Shown: positions 1 to 6,884, numbered from the stretch's first letter. The stretch is 8,843 nt of DNA from an uncultured Enterobacter sp. (GCA_946477805.1 CAMKZP010000123.1:1-8843), one strand, 5' to 3'. Translations and numbers: made by a program. Notes: generated by a model not told the origin, from the sequence alone.

Positions 1-44
1 CCGACGTGCTCTACGTCCTTATCAACCCGAAAATGCGAGGTTAA
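1..44 (+). CDS. Peptide ABC transporter permease, DppB-like, C-terminal end only
   Basis: Only the last 13 codons are in the window, reading DVLYVLINPKMRG and then TAA at 42-44. An ending of the form D-hydrophobic-LY-x-x-x-NP-(R/K)-hydrophobic-R is the usual C-terminus of the first permease (DppB/OppB/GsiC type) of dipeptide and oligopeptide ABC importers. The following gene is a DppC-type permease starting 2 nt after this stop, which is the standard gene order. The ribosome-binding site of that next gene (GAGGT, 37-41) lies within the last codons here, so translation of the pair is probably coupled. Too little is present to say anything about substrate. Confidence 0.75.
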   Translation, partial: DVLYVLINPKMRG

Positions 45-46
45 CC

Positions 47-922
47 ATGGCGGAACTGACGACGCAAACCCTTGCGCCCGCGCTGCCGCGCGCGCAGAAC
101 CGGGTGCTGAAGAAATTCCTCGCCAACAAAAGCGCGGTGGCTGGCGCGGTGGTGGTGGGCTTCTTTGTGCTGGTGGCGCTGCTGGCGCCGTGGATCGCGC
201 CGTTCGATCCGGTGAAGGCCAACTTCCTGGCGGTGCGCAAAGCGCCGTCGGCGATGTACTGGTTCGGCACCGACGAGCTGGGGCGCGATATTCTGTCCCG
301 CATCATCTGGGGCGCCCGCACCTCGCTGATGGCGGGCTGTATGTCGGTCGTCATCGCGGTCGTAATCGGCGTGCCGCTGGGGCTGGTGGCGGGCTACTTC
401 CAGAAGATGTGGGACGGGGTCATCTCGCGCTTTATCGAGGCGCTGCTGGCCTGTCCGTTCCTGATCATGGCGATCGCGCTGGGGGCTTTTTTAGGCCCAA
501 GCCTGACGAATGCGATGATCGCCATCGGCCTCTCGGCGATGCCAATCTTCGCCCGCCTGACGCGCGGGCAGACGATCGCCATCCGCAACGAAGAGTACAT
601 CGACGGCGCGCGGGCGATCGGCCTGCCGGACCGCTGGATCATCATTAAATACGTCCTGCCGAACGTGATGTCACCGATCCTGGTGCAGGCCACGCTGGCG
701 ATTGCCTCCGCGATTATCGCCGAGGCCAGCCTCTCGTTTCTGGGGTTAGGGCAGCAGCCGCCGAACCCCTCCTGGGGCTCCATGCTCAACACCGCCAAAG
801 GTTTCCTTGAGCAGGCTCCGTGGATGTCCGTGTTCCCCGGCGTGGCGATTTTCCTCGCCGTGCAGGGCTTTAATTTACTTGGCGACGGGCTGCGCGATGC
901 GCTCGACCCGCGCCACGACTAA
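47..922 (+). CDS. Peptide-type ABC transporter permease (DppC/GsiD/OppC family)
   Basis: This is a 291-residue inner-membrane permease subunit, normal in length for the DppC/OppC family. A short cytoplasmic N-terminus precedes a first membrane segment at about residues 31-51. The family motif FGTDELGRD is at residues 73-81. Further hydrophobic segments lie at about 92-116, 130-150, 155-170, 207-230 and 262-278. The EAA loop that contacts the ATPase is clear at about residues 183-206 (EYIDGARAIGLPD, then VLPN). The C-terminus ends with the typical FNLLGDGLRDALDPR. It should pair with the upstream DppB-like permease to form the channel of a binding-protein-dependent importer; the ATPases and binding protein are not in the window. 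The ATG at 47 is supported by GAGGT at 37-41. A gamma-glutamyltransferase gene follows with only 9 nt between, which suggests but does not prove that gamma-glutamyl peptides are the cargo. The DppC-family call is firm; the substrate is inferred. Confidence 0.9.
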   Translation: MAELTTQTLAPALPRAQNRVLKKFLANKSAVAGAVVVGFFVLVALLAPWIAPFDPVKANFLAVRKAPSAMYWFGTDELGRDILSRIIWGARTSLMAGCMSVVIAVVIGVPLGLVAGYFQKMWDGVISRFIEALLACPFLIMAIALGAFLGPSLTNAMIAIGLSAMPIFARLTRGQTIAIRNEEYIDGARAIGLPDRWIIIKYVLPNVMSPILVQATLAIASAIIAEASLSFLGLGQQPPNPSWGSMLNTAKGFLEQAPWMSVFPGVAIFLAVQGFNLLGDGLRDALDPRHD

Positions 923-931
923 GGAGTCATG

Positions 932-2533
932 ATGACCAAAGCGCTTGATTTTACGTCCGGCTACGATTCACGCCGCCCGCCGATGCTGGGCCACAACGCG
1001 GTCGCGACCTCGCAGCCGCTGGCGGCGCAGGCGGGGATGAAGATGCTGCAGCTGGGCGGCAACGCCGTTGATGCGGCGATTGCGACGGCGATGGCGCTGA
1101 CGGTGGTTGAGCCGACCGGCAACGGGATCGGCAGCGACGCCTTTGCCATCGTCTGGGACGGTGAAAAGCTGCACGGCCTGAACGCTTCGGGCCGCTCGCC
1201 GGCCAGCTGGCATGCGGATCTGTTTGCCGGGAAAACGGCGGTGCCGGAAATCGGCTGGGACGCGGTGACCGTGCCGGGGGCGGTGTCGGGCTGGGTCGCG
1301 CTGGCGGAACGTTTTGGCACGCTGCCGCTGACCACGCTGGCGCAGCCCGCCGTTGACTACGCCCGCAACGGTTTTCCGGTTTCGCCGCTGATTGGCCATC
1401 TCTGGCAGCGCGGCTACAGCAAGCTGAAAGATCAGCCGGGCTTTAGCGCCTGCTTTGCGCCCGAAGGCCGCGCGCCGCGCGTGGGGGAGATCTTCCGCAA
1501 CCCGGCGCAGGCGAACTCGCTGGAGCTGATTGCCAAAACCAACGGCGAAGCCTTTTACCGCGGCGAGCTGGCGCAGAAAATTGCCGCTTTCGCCAAAGCG
1601 CACGGCGCGCACCTGACGGCTGAGGATCTGGCAAACCACCGCGTGGACTGGGTGGAGCTGCTGTCGCGCGACTTTGCGGGCGGCTCGGTGCAGGAGCTTC
1701 CGCCTAACGGCCAGGGGATCGCTACCCTGATTGCGCTCGGCATTCTGGAGCAGTGCGGTATTGAGGAGCATCATCCGGACTCCGTGCAGGGGCTGCACCT
1801 CTCCATCGAGGCGATGAAGCTGGCGCTGGCGGATCTCGACCGCTACGTGGCGGACGAAGAGCACATGGAGTTCGCGGCCAGAGAGCTGCTGAGCGACCAT
1901 TACCTCAAGTCCCGCGCCGCGCTTATCAACCACGATAAAGCCTCTGACTTTGTCTACGGCTCGCCTACGCAGAGCGGCACGGTTTACCTCAGCGCCGCGG
2001 ACTCTAGCGGGATGATGATCTCTTTTATTCAGTCCAACTTTATGGGCTTTGGTTCAGGCATCGTGGTGCCGGACACCGGCATCAGCCTGCAAAACCGCGG
2101 CTGCGGCTTTGTGCTGGATCCCAGTCACCCCAACGCGCTGGCGGGCAGCAAGCGTCCGTTCCACACCATCATTCCGGGCTTTGCGATGGACGGAAACGGC
2201 AAGCCGCTGATGTCCTTCGGCGTGATGGGCGGGCCGATGCAGGCGCAGGGACACATGCAGATGGCGCTGCGCATTATGCTGCACGGACAAAACCCGCAGG
2301 CGGCGATTGACGCCCCGCGCTGGCGCGTGGTGCAGGGCAGGGAGGTGATCGTGGAATCGACGTTCGATCGCAATACCATTGCCGCGCTGCGCGAGCGCGG
2401 GCACCAGATCGTGGTTGAAGATCCGCTTCAGGACTACAACTTTGGCGGAGCGCAGGTGATTTACCGTATGCCGGAAGGGCACTACGTCGCCGCGACGGAG
2501 AGCCGCAAAGACGGACAGGCGCTGGTGAGTTAA
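932..2533 (+). CDS. Gamma-glutamyltransferase-family Ntn hydrolase, cytoplasmic, YwrD-like
   Basis: The protein has 533 residues and belongs to the gamma-glutamyltranspeptidase family: precursors that cut themselves before a threonine, which becomes the nucleophile for hydrolysing or transferring gamma-glutamyl groups. The large-subunit signature GGNAVDAAIATAM is at about residues 42-54, and a substrate-arginine region (SGRSPA, Arg88) matches the RETAP motif of classical enzymes. The expected cleavage site is SG|TVYLSAAD, giving Thr350 as first residue of the small subunit. The Gly-Gly pair in VMGGPMQ (433-434) corresponds to the oxyanion glycines. No signal peptide is visible, unlike periplasmic E. 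coli Ggt, so it should act in the cytoplasm. The pattern of FIQSNFMGFGSGI after the threonine resembles the YwrD-like branch. Two ATGs occur, at 929 and 932; AAGGAG at 921-926 is 2 nt from the first and 5 nt from the second, so 932 is preferred. It is the last gene of the transporter operon. Family assignment is firm; glutathione or another gamma-glutamyl compound as substrate is inference. Confidence 0.88.
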   Translation: MTKALDFTSGYDSRRPPMLGHNAVATSQPLAAQAGMKMLQLGGNAVDAAIATAMALTVVEPTGNGIGSDAFAIVWDGEKLHGLNASGRSPASWHADLFAGKTAVPEIGWDAVTVPGAVSGWVALAERFGTLPLTTLAQPAVDYARNGFPVSPLIGHLWQRGYSKLKDQPGFSACFAPEGRAPRVGEIFRNPAQANSLELIAKTNGEAFYRGELAQKIAAFAKAHGAHLTAEDLANHRVDWVELLSRDFAGGSVQELPPNGQGIATLIALGILEQCGIEEHHPDSVQGLHLSIEAMKLALADLDRYVADEEHMEFAARELLSDHYLKSRAALINHDKASDFVYGSPTQSGTVYLSAADSSGMMISFIQSNFMGFGSGIVVPDTGISLQNRGCGFVLDPSHPNALAGSKRPFHTIIPGFAMDGNGKPLMSFGVMGGPMQAQGHMQMALRIMLHGQNPQAAIDAPRWRVVQGREVIVESTFDRNTIAALRERGHQIVVEDPLQDYNFGGAQVIYRMPEGHYVAATESRKDGQALVS

Positions 2534-2595
2534 CGTTTTATCCTCCCTCTTCCTTTGGGTTGAGGGATCCCCAGTTGACCACCACAGCCGTGTGT

Positions 2596-2684
2596 TCCCC
2601 TCACCCTAACCCTCTCCCCGAAGGGGCGAGGGGATGGTTCACTGCTCGCCCCTCTCCCGGTTGGAAGAGGGCCGGGGAGAGAGG
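2596..2684. repeat. G+C-rich palindromic intergenic repeat
   Basis: The 156-nt gap between the convergent genes is filled largely by C-rich and G-rich tracts that fold on themselves. One hairpin pairs 2610-2614 and 2616-2619 with 2623-2626 and 2628-2632 around a GAA loop, with one T/C mismatch. A competing perfect 9-bp stem pairs AGGGGCGAG (2622-2630) with CTCGCCCCT (2645-2653). A third imperfect stem is formed by CCCTCTCCCGG (2650-2660) and the run 2672-2684. A smaller stem, CCCTC 2545-2549 with GAGGG 2562-2566, lies outside the repeat. The opening TCACCCTAACCCTCTCCCC is of a type I recognise as recurring between genes in enterobacteria. There is no T-run on either strand, so it is not a standard terminator, though it may limit read-through between the converging operons. 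Confidence 0.65.
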
Positions 2685-2689
2685 GCATT

Positions 2690-3460
2690 TCAGCCAATGC
2701 TAAACGGATCCGCATCCTGCCACGCCGGAAATTTCTCCCGGTACTCCTTCAGCGCCGTCAACGACAGCTCCGCGTCAATCCGCGTCGCCTGATGCGGCTC
2801 GGCGGTGGCGATAACCTCGCCCTGTGGGTTTACCACCCGGCTGTCGCCGCGGTAGTGATGCCCGTTGCCGTCGGTTCCCACGCGGTTACAGCCCACCACG
2901 TACGCCTGGTTCTCAATCGCGCGCGCCACCAGCAGCGCCTGCCAGTGCAGCGAGCGCGGGGCAGGCCAGTTGGCAACGTACAGCGCCAGGTCGTAATCGT
3001 TGCGGTTGCGCGACCACACCGGGAAGCGCAGGTCGTAGCAGACCAGCGGCAGAATGCGCCAGCCGCGCCACTCAAACACCACGCGCGCGCTACCCGCTTC
3101 ATAGTGATGATGCTCATCCGCCATGCGGAACAGGTGACGCTTATCGTAAAAGTGCACTTTCCCTTCCGGCTCTACCAGCAGGAAGCGGTTCACCGGCCCG
3201 CGCTCCGTCTGCAGCGCGGCGCTACCGGCCACCAGCGCGTTGGTCTCCTGCGCTTTGGCGTGCATCCACGCCACCACCTCGTCCTGCGGCATCGACCGTG
3301 TAGCCGCTTCCATCGCGAAGCCGGTGGTGAACATCTCCGGCAGGACAATCACATCGCGTCCGGCAATCTCTTCCAGTTGACGATCGAAGTGGCGCAGGTT
3401 GGCAGGGCCATCCATCCACACTAAAGGTTGCTGCAAAATCGAAATCTTCAGGCCAGGCAC
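2690..3460 (-). CDS. yafV: Omega-amidase YafV, nitrilase-family C-N hydrolase
   Basis: The product is 256 residues, the same length as E. coli YafV and very similar along its whole length (for example LQQPLVWMDGPANLRHFDRQ near the N-terminus). It is a cytoplasmic member of the carbon-nitrogen hydrolase superfamily. The catalytic triad is visible: Glu42 in LPEMF, Lys107 in YDKRHLF and Cys141 in LVCYDLRFP. E. coli YafV is described as an omega-amidase acting on alpha-ketoglutaramate, a step that salvages the product of glutamine transamination. The start is GTG at 3458-3460, with GAGGAG at 3469-3474 spaced 8 nt away, and the family also begins MPGLK. Its 3' end faces the gamma-glutamyltransferase gene across a palindromic repeat. 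Upstream lies the fadE terminator, so it is probably transcribed alone. In E. coli K-12 the ivy gene lies between yafV and fadE; it is absent here. Confidence 0.95.
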   Translation of the reverse strand: MPGLKISILQQPLVWMDGPANLRHFDRQLEEIAGRDVIVLPEMFTTGFAMEAATRSMPQDEVVAWMHAKAQETNALVAGSAALQTERGPVNRFLLVEPEGKVHFYDKRHLFRMADEHHHYEAGSARVVFEWRGWRILPLVCYDLRFPVWSRNRNDYDLALYVANWPAPRSLHWQALLVARAIENQAYVVGCNRVGTDGNGHHYRGDSRVVNPQGEVIATAEPHQATRIDAELSLTALKEYREKFPAWQDADPFSIG

Positions 3461-3492
3461 GATACAGACTCCTCAAACGACCGCTTTTTGAC

Positions 3493-3501
3493 ACTGTAGC
3501 A
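3493..3501 (-). promoter_or_regulatory. Candidate extended -10 element of the yafV promoter
   Basis: On the minus strand the bases read TGCTACAGT: an extended -10 (TGn) followed by TACAGT, which matches TATAAT at four of six positions. No good -35 lies at 16-18 nt; TTGCCA is present but 21 nt away. A start about 7 nt downstream would leave a leader of roughly 25 nt carrying the GAGGAG ribosome-binding site. The position just after the fadE terminator fits a separate yafV promoter. This is motif reading only. Confidence 0.4.
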
Positions 3502-3523
3502 CGTCATTACGAGAAAATGTGGC

Positions 3524-3552
3524 AATAAAAAACCCCGCGCGGGGCGGGGTTT
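3524..3552 (-). terminator. Intrinsic terminator of fadE
   Basis: A perfect 9-bp inverted repeat, AAACCCCGC (3530-3538) and GCGGGGTTT (3544-3552), surrounds a 5-nt loop. Read on the minus strand, the stem runs into six consecutive T residues followed by ATT, the expected form of a Rho-independent terminator. It begins 16 nt beyond the fadE stop codon. On the plus strand only TTTG follows the stem, so it should act mainly on fadE transcripts and isolate yafV from them. Confidence 0.9.
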
Positions 3553-3568
3553 GTCAGAGCGAAACGCG

Positions 3569-6013
3569 CTATGCGGCTTCAGGTTTGCGGTGCTTCTCCG
3601 GCAGCTTTACCGGCTGCGTCGCCAGCTCTTCCGCTTCGAAATCATCCACGTTAATGCTGCGCAGACGGCTCTCCTCGGCTTTCACCAGAACCGCGGCTTC
3701 GGCGTTATCGATAATGCCGCCAGCCAGCGCCTGTTTCGCCAGTTCGTCCAGACGCGTAAACGGCAGGTTTTTACCCAGCTGCTTGCAGATTTTCTGGTGA
3801 ATCGGGTCGGCGGCCATGACGTCCAGCAGCGCCTCTTCCAGCAGGCCGACCGGGTTATGCGGTGCGGCTTCCAGGAACTGGCCGCGGCCGATGCGGGAGC
3901 GGGTTGCGCTCGGCACCTGCAGGATTTTCGCTACCTTATGATCCAGCACGTCGGACGGGGCCAGATGGTGACGCCCGGTCGGGAAGATCGCCGCGCGCAG
4001 CAGGCCAGCCACAATGCGGTTCGGGAAGTTTGCCAGCAGGTCGTCAATCGCCTGTTCGGCCTGATGCATCGCATCCTGCACGCCCCAGTGAACCAGAGGC
4101 AGATCCGCTTCCTGACGGCCTTCGTCGTCGTAGCGCTTGAGAACCGCAGAGGCCAGGAAGATTTGGCTCAGCACGTCGCCCAGGCGGGCAGAGATGCGTT
4201 CCCGGCGCTTCAGGCTGCCGCCCAGCACCGCCATGGAAACATCGGACAGCAGAGCCAGGTTGGCGCTCAGGCGGTTCAGATGCTGGTAATAACGTTTCGT
4301 TGCGTCACCGGTTGGCGTTGCGCTGGTGAGGCCGCGGGTCAGGCCCAGCCAGAAGCTGCGCACCTTGTTGCTGCCCACGTGACCGATATGTTTGAACAGC
4401 AGCTTGTCGAAGGCGTCGACGTCGTTGTTCTGCGCGGCAGCCATCTCGTCCAGCACGTACGGATGGCAGCGAATGGCGCCCTGGCCGAAGATCATCATGC
4501 TGCGGGTCAGGATGTTTGCCCCTTCCACGGTGATGGCAATCGGCGCGCCCTGGTAGCCGCGGGCCAGGAAGTTGCCTTCCCCGAGCATGATGCCCTTACC
4601 GCCCGCGATATCCATCGCATCAATAATTGACTGCTGCGCGCGGTGGGTACAGTGATATTTCACAATCGCGGAGAGTACGGCTGGCTTTTCGCCCAGCATA
4701 ATGCCGTAGGTGATCAGCGAGGCGGCGGCGTCCATCACGTAGGCGTTGCCCGCAATACGCGCCAGCGGCTCTTCGATACCTTCCATCTTGCCGATGGAGA
4801 TTTTGAACTGACGGCGGATGTGGGCGTAAGCGCCAATTCCCATCGCCACGGACTTCAGGCCACCGGTAGAGTTGGACGGCAGGGTAATGCCGCGACCCAC
4901 CGACAGACACTCCACCAGCATACGCCAGCCCTGTCCGGCCATTTTCGGGCCGCCGATGATGTAGTCAATCGGCACGAAGATATCCTGACCGCGAGTCGGA
5001 CCGTTCTGGAACGGCACGTTCAGCGGGAAGTGGCGACGGCCAATTTCAACGCCCGGCGTCGAGGTTGGGATCAGGGCGCAGGTAATGCCCAGATCTTCTT
5101 CGCCGCCCAGCAGTTTTTGCGGGTCCGAGAGCTTAAACGCCAGGCCCAGCACCGTGGCGATAGGGGCCAGGGTGATGTAGCGTTTGTTCCAGGTCAGGCG
5201 CATGCCCAGCACCTGTTCGCCCTGCCATTCGCCCATGCAGACCACGCCGGTATCCGGGATAGCGCCCGCATCGGAGCCCGCTTCCGGGCTGGTCAGCGCG
5301 AAGCACGGGATCTCCTGACCGCGTGCCAGACGCGGCAGGTAGTGATCTTTCTGCTCTTCTGTACCGTAATGCTGCAGCAGTTCGCCCGGGCCTAAGGAGT
5401 TAGGCACGCCCACGGTGATCGCCAGGATCCCGGAGACGCCTGCCAGCTTTTGCAGCACGCGAGCCTGAGCGTAGGCGGAGAATTCGAGACCGCCGTACTC
5501 TTTCTTGATGATCATCGCGAAGAAGCGATGCTCTTTCAGATACGCCCACAGCTCCGGCGGCAGGTCGGCCATTTCGTGGGTGATGGCAAAGTCGTTTGCC
5601 ATGCGGCACGCTTCTTCTACCGGGCCGTCGATAAAGGCCTGTTCTTCTGCAGTCAGGCGCGGCTGCGGATAGTTGTGCAGCTTTTTCCAGTCCGGGTTGC
5701 CCTGGAACAGGTCGCCTTCCCACCAGGTGGTGCCTGCATCAATCGCCTCTTTCTCCGTGCGCGACATCGGCGGCATCACCTTGCGGAAACCTTTAAATAC
5801 CGGCGCGGAGATCATCGCTTTACGCATCGGCGTCAGGTTAAACGGCAGAAGGAGAATGGCCAGTGGAACCCAAAGCCAGATATTCCAGAGCCCGGCGACG
5901 CCAAGCGCCGCCGTCCAGGCCAGCAGAATCAGGCTGCTCAGGAATAAACTTACGCGGTGATAGAACAACACACCGAGCAGAACAACGGTTGCGAGAATGC
6001 TCAAAATCATCAT
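3569..6013 (-). CDS. fadE: Acyl-CoA dehydrogenase FadE
   Basis: The 814-residue protein equals E. coli FadE in length and follows its sequence closely from MMILSILATVVLL to KLPEKHRKPEAA. It is a flavoprotein that carries out the first step of beta-oxidation, converting acyl-CoA to trans-2-enoyl-CoA. Two hydrophobic segments (about residues 3-17 and 22-57) precede the enzyme and imply membrane association. The flavin-binding region shows LTSPEAGSDAGA at about 240-251. The catalytic base is expected at Glu497 in TVEGANILTR, aligned with the YEGT motif of mammalian enzymes. A C-terminal extension makes the protein about twice the size of typical acyl-CoA dehydrogenases, as usual for FadE. Of the two ATGs (6011-6013 and 6008-6010), the first has AAGGGAG (6023-6029) at 9 nt, so it is chosen. 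A FadR operator lies just upstream and a strong terminator just downstream, so it is a single-gene unit. It is divergent from gmhA. Confidence 0.98.
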   Translation of the reverse strand: MMILSILATVVLLGVLFYHRVSLFLSSLILLAWTAALGVAGLWNIWLWVPLAILLLPFNLTPMRKAMISAPVFKGFRKVMPPMSRTEKEAIDAGTTWWEGDLFQGNPDWKKLHNYPQPRLTAEEQAFIDGPVEEACRMANDFAITHEMADLPPELWAYLKEHRFFAMIIKKEYGGLEFSAYAQARVLQKLAGVSGILAITVGVPNSLGPGELLQHYGTEEQKDHYLPRLARGQEIPCFALTSPEAGSDAGAIPDTGVVCMGEWQGEQVLGMRLTWNKRYITLAPIATVLGLAFKLSDPQKLLGGEEDLGITCALIPTSTPGVEIGRRHFPLNVPFQNGPTRGQDIFVPIDYIIGGPKMAGQGWRMLVECLSVGRGITLPSNSTGGLKSVAMGIGAYAHIRRQFKISIGKMEGIEEPLARIAGNAYVMDAAASLITYGIMLGEKPAVLSAIVKYHCTHRAQQSIIDAMDIAGGKGIMLGEGNFLARGYQGAPIAITVEGANILTRSMMIFGQGAIRCHPYVLDEMAAAQNNDVDAFDKLLFKHIGHVGSNKVRSFWLGLTRGLTSATPTGDATKRYYQHLNRLSANLALLSDVSMAVLGGSLKRRERISARLGDVLSQIFLASAVLKRYDDEGRQEADLPLVHWGVQDAMHQAEQAIDDLLANFPNRIVAGLLRAAIFPTGRHHLAPSDVLDHKVAKILQVPSATRSRIGRGQFLEAAPHNPVGLLEEALLDVMAADPIHQKICKQLGKNLPFTRLDELAKQALAGGIIDNAEAAVLVKAEESRLRSINVDDFEAEELATQPVKLPEKHRKPEAA

Positions 6014-6035
6014 AAAGAAAAGCTCCCTTGCTTGT

Positions 6036-6052
6036 AGGAGGTCTGACCACTT
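6036..6052 (-). promoter_or_regulatory. FadR operator of fadE
   Basis: On the minus strand the 17 bases read AAGTGGTCAGACCTCCT, with the conserved FadR core TGGTCnGAC and near-palindromic flanks (consensus about AGCTGGTCCGACnTGTT). It lies 23 nt upstream of the fadE ATG and overlaps or directly follows the candidate transcription start, where bound FadR would block RNA polymerase. Long-chain acyl-CoA is known to release FadR from fad operators, so fadE should be induced by fatty acids. The E. coli fadE gene carries an equivalent site. Confidence 0.9.
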
Positions 6053-6055
6053 GTG

Positions 6056-6092
6056 ATGATATGGTTGTAGTTGATGTCATTTCCTTTAGCAA
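6056..6092 (-). promoter_or_regulatory. Candidate fadE promoter
   Basis: Two overlapping candidates can be read on the minus strand. The first is TTGCTA (6087-6092) with TACAAC (6064-6069) at a 17-nt spacing, each matching four of six consensus bases. The second is TATCAT (6056-6061), matching five of six, without a good -35. Either would place the start at or just before the FadR operator. The sequence does not decide between them. Confidence 0.35.
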
Positions 6093-6208
6093 TGTGTTTA
6101 CAAAATAATTACAACCTGGTTCACATTGTTCGCGTTTTAGTCGGCACGAAAAATCAAAACGCCCGACGATTCGCAAGGCTTTAGCTTCTCGCTTTTACCG
6201 CTATCCGG

Positions 6209-6214
6209 TACACT
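6209..6214 (+). promoter_or_regulatory. Candidate -10 hexamer of the gmhA promoter
   Basis: TACACT matches TATAAT at four of six positions and would give a leader of about 30-35 nt before the gmhA ATG. The corresponding -35 position (TTCTCG, 6186-6191) is poor. The gmhA-fadE gap must contain a gmhA promoter because the flanking gene is divergent, but this choice is weak. The rest of the gap shows no other feature I can support. Confidence 0.25.
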
Positions 6215-6252
6215 CCACTGTGTTATTTCATCAATACTGAAGGATTATCCTC

Positions 6253-6831
6253 ATGTACCAGGATCTTATTCGTAACGAACTGAACGAAGCGGCGGAAACG
6301 CTGGCTAATTTTCTGAAAGATGATGCCAATATTCACGCTATTCAGCGCGCAGCGGTCCTGCTGGCCGACAGCTTCAAGGCCGGTGGCAAAGTGCTCTCCT
6401 GCGGTAACGGCGGCTCCCACTGCGACGCGATGCACTTCGCCGAAGAGCTGACCGGGCGCTATCGTGAAAACCGTCCGGGCTACCCGGCGATCGCGATTTC
6501 CGACGTGAGCCACATCTCCTGCGTAGGCAATGACTTCGGTTACGACCACATCTTTTCCCGCTACGTTGAGGCGGTAGGCCGTGAAGGTGACGTGCTGCTG
6601 GGGATCTCGACGTCCGGTAACTCCGCAAACGTGATCAAGGCGATCGCCGCCGCGCGTGAGAAGGGCATGAAGGTGATAACCCTGACCGGTAAAGATGGCG
6701 GTAAGATGGACGGCTCAGCGGACATCGAAATTCGCGTGCCGCACTTCGGCTATGCGGACCGCGTTCAGGAAATTCACATCAAAGTGATCCACATCCTGAT
6801 CCAGCTGATCGAAAAAGAGATGGTTAAGTAA
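6253..6831 (+). CDS. gmhA: Sedoheptulose-7-phosphate isomerase GmhA
   Basis: The 192-residue product is nearly identical to E. coli GmhA (LpcA) as I recall it, differing at only a few positions. It converts D-sedoheptulose 7-phosphate to D-glycero-D-manno-heptose 7-phosphate in the cytoplasm, the first step toward the ADP-heptose used in the LPS inner core. The SIS-type fold is indicated by SCGNGGSHCDAMHFAEEL (49-66) and GISTSGNSANV (117-127). The zinc ligands are present: His61, Glu65, Gln172 and His180. Phosphate-contacting serines Ser55, Ser119, Ser121 and Ser124 are also there. AAGGA at 6240-6244 sits 8 nt before the ATG. It is followed by yafJ on the same strand after 53 nt that contain a strong hairpin, so read-through into yafJ is possible but may be reduced. 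Confidence 0.98.
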   Translation: MYQDLIRNELNEAAETLANFLKDDANIHAIQRAAVLLADSFKAGGKVLSCGNGGSHCDAMHFAEELTGRYRENRPGYPAIAISDVSHISCVGNDFGYDHIFSRYVEAVGREGDVLLGISTSGNSANVIKAIAAAREKGMKVITLTGKDGGKMDGSADIEIRVPHFGYADRVQEIHIKVIHILIQLIEKEMVK

Positions 6832-6840
6832 GACTTCGCT

Positions 6841-6860
6841 GGGGGGCACCGGCGCCCCCC
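6841..6860 (+). terminator. Strong G+C hairpin after gmhA, no U-tract
   Basis: GGGGGGC (6841-6847) pairs perfectly with GCCCCCC (6854-6860) around a 6-nt loop. The stem starts 9 nt after the gmhA stop and ends 13 nt before the yafJ ribosome-binding site. The bases that follow (GCTGTTGTGG) contain no T-run, so it is not a complete intrinsic terminator. It may protect the gmhA message from 3' decay or partly stop transcription before yafJ. Confidence 0.35.
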
Positions 6861-6884
6861 GCTGTTGTGGAGTGGAGGTAATCT

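Noticed and set aside
968..1933. Long open frame of 321 codons on the minus strand
   Set aside because: It lies wholly opposite the gamma-glutamyltransferase gene, whose protein has clear family motifs. The antisense frame is rich in Arg, Gln and His, as expected from reading G+C-rich codons backwards.
2530..2715. Minus-strand frame of 61 codons over the palindromic repeat
   Set aside because: Its predicted peptide (with PSPRPFGERVRVRG) is the well-known false translation of this kind of repeat, not a conserved protein.
3551..4630. Long plus-strand frame of 359 codons, and another at 4643-5395
   Set aside because: Both are antisense to fadE, which is full length and highly conserved; their translations resemble no family and are biased as shadow frames are.
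6106..6126. TACAA-N6-TCACA near 6110-6125 as a CRP site between fadE and gmhA
   Set aside because: Only one half matches; the left half agrees with TGTGA at two of five positions.
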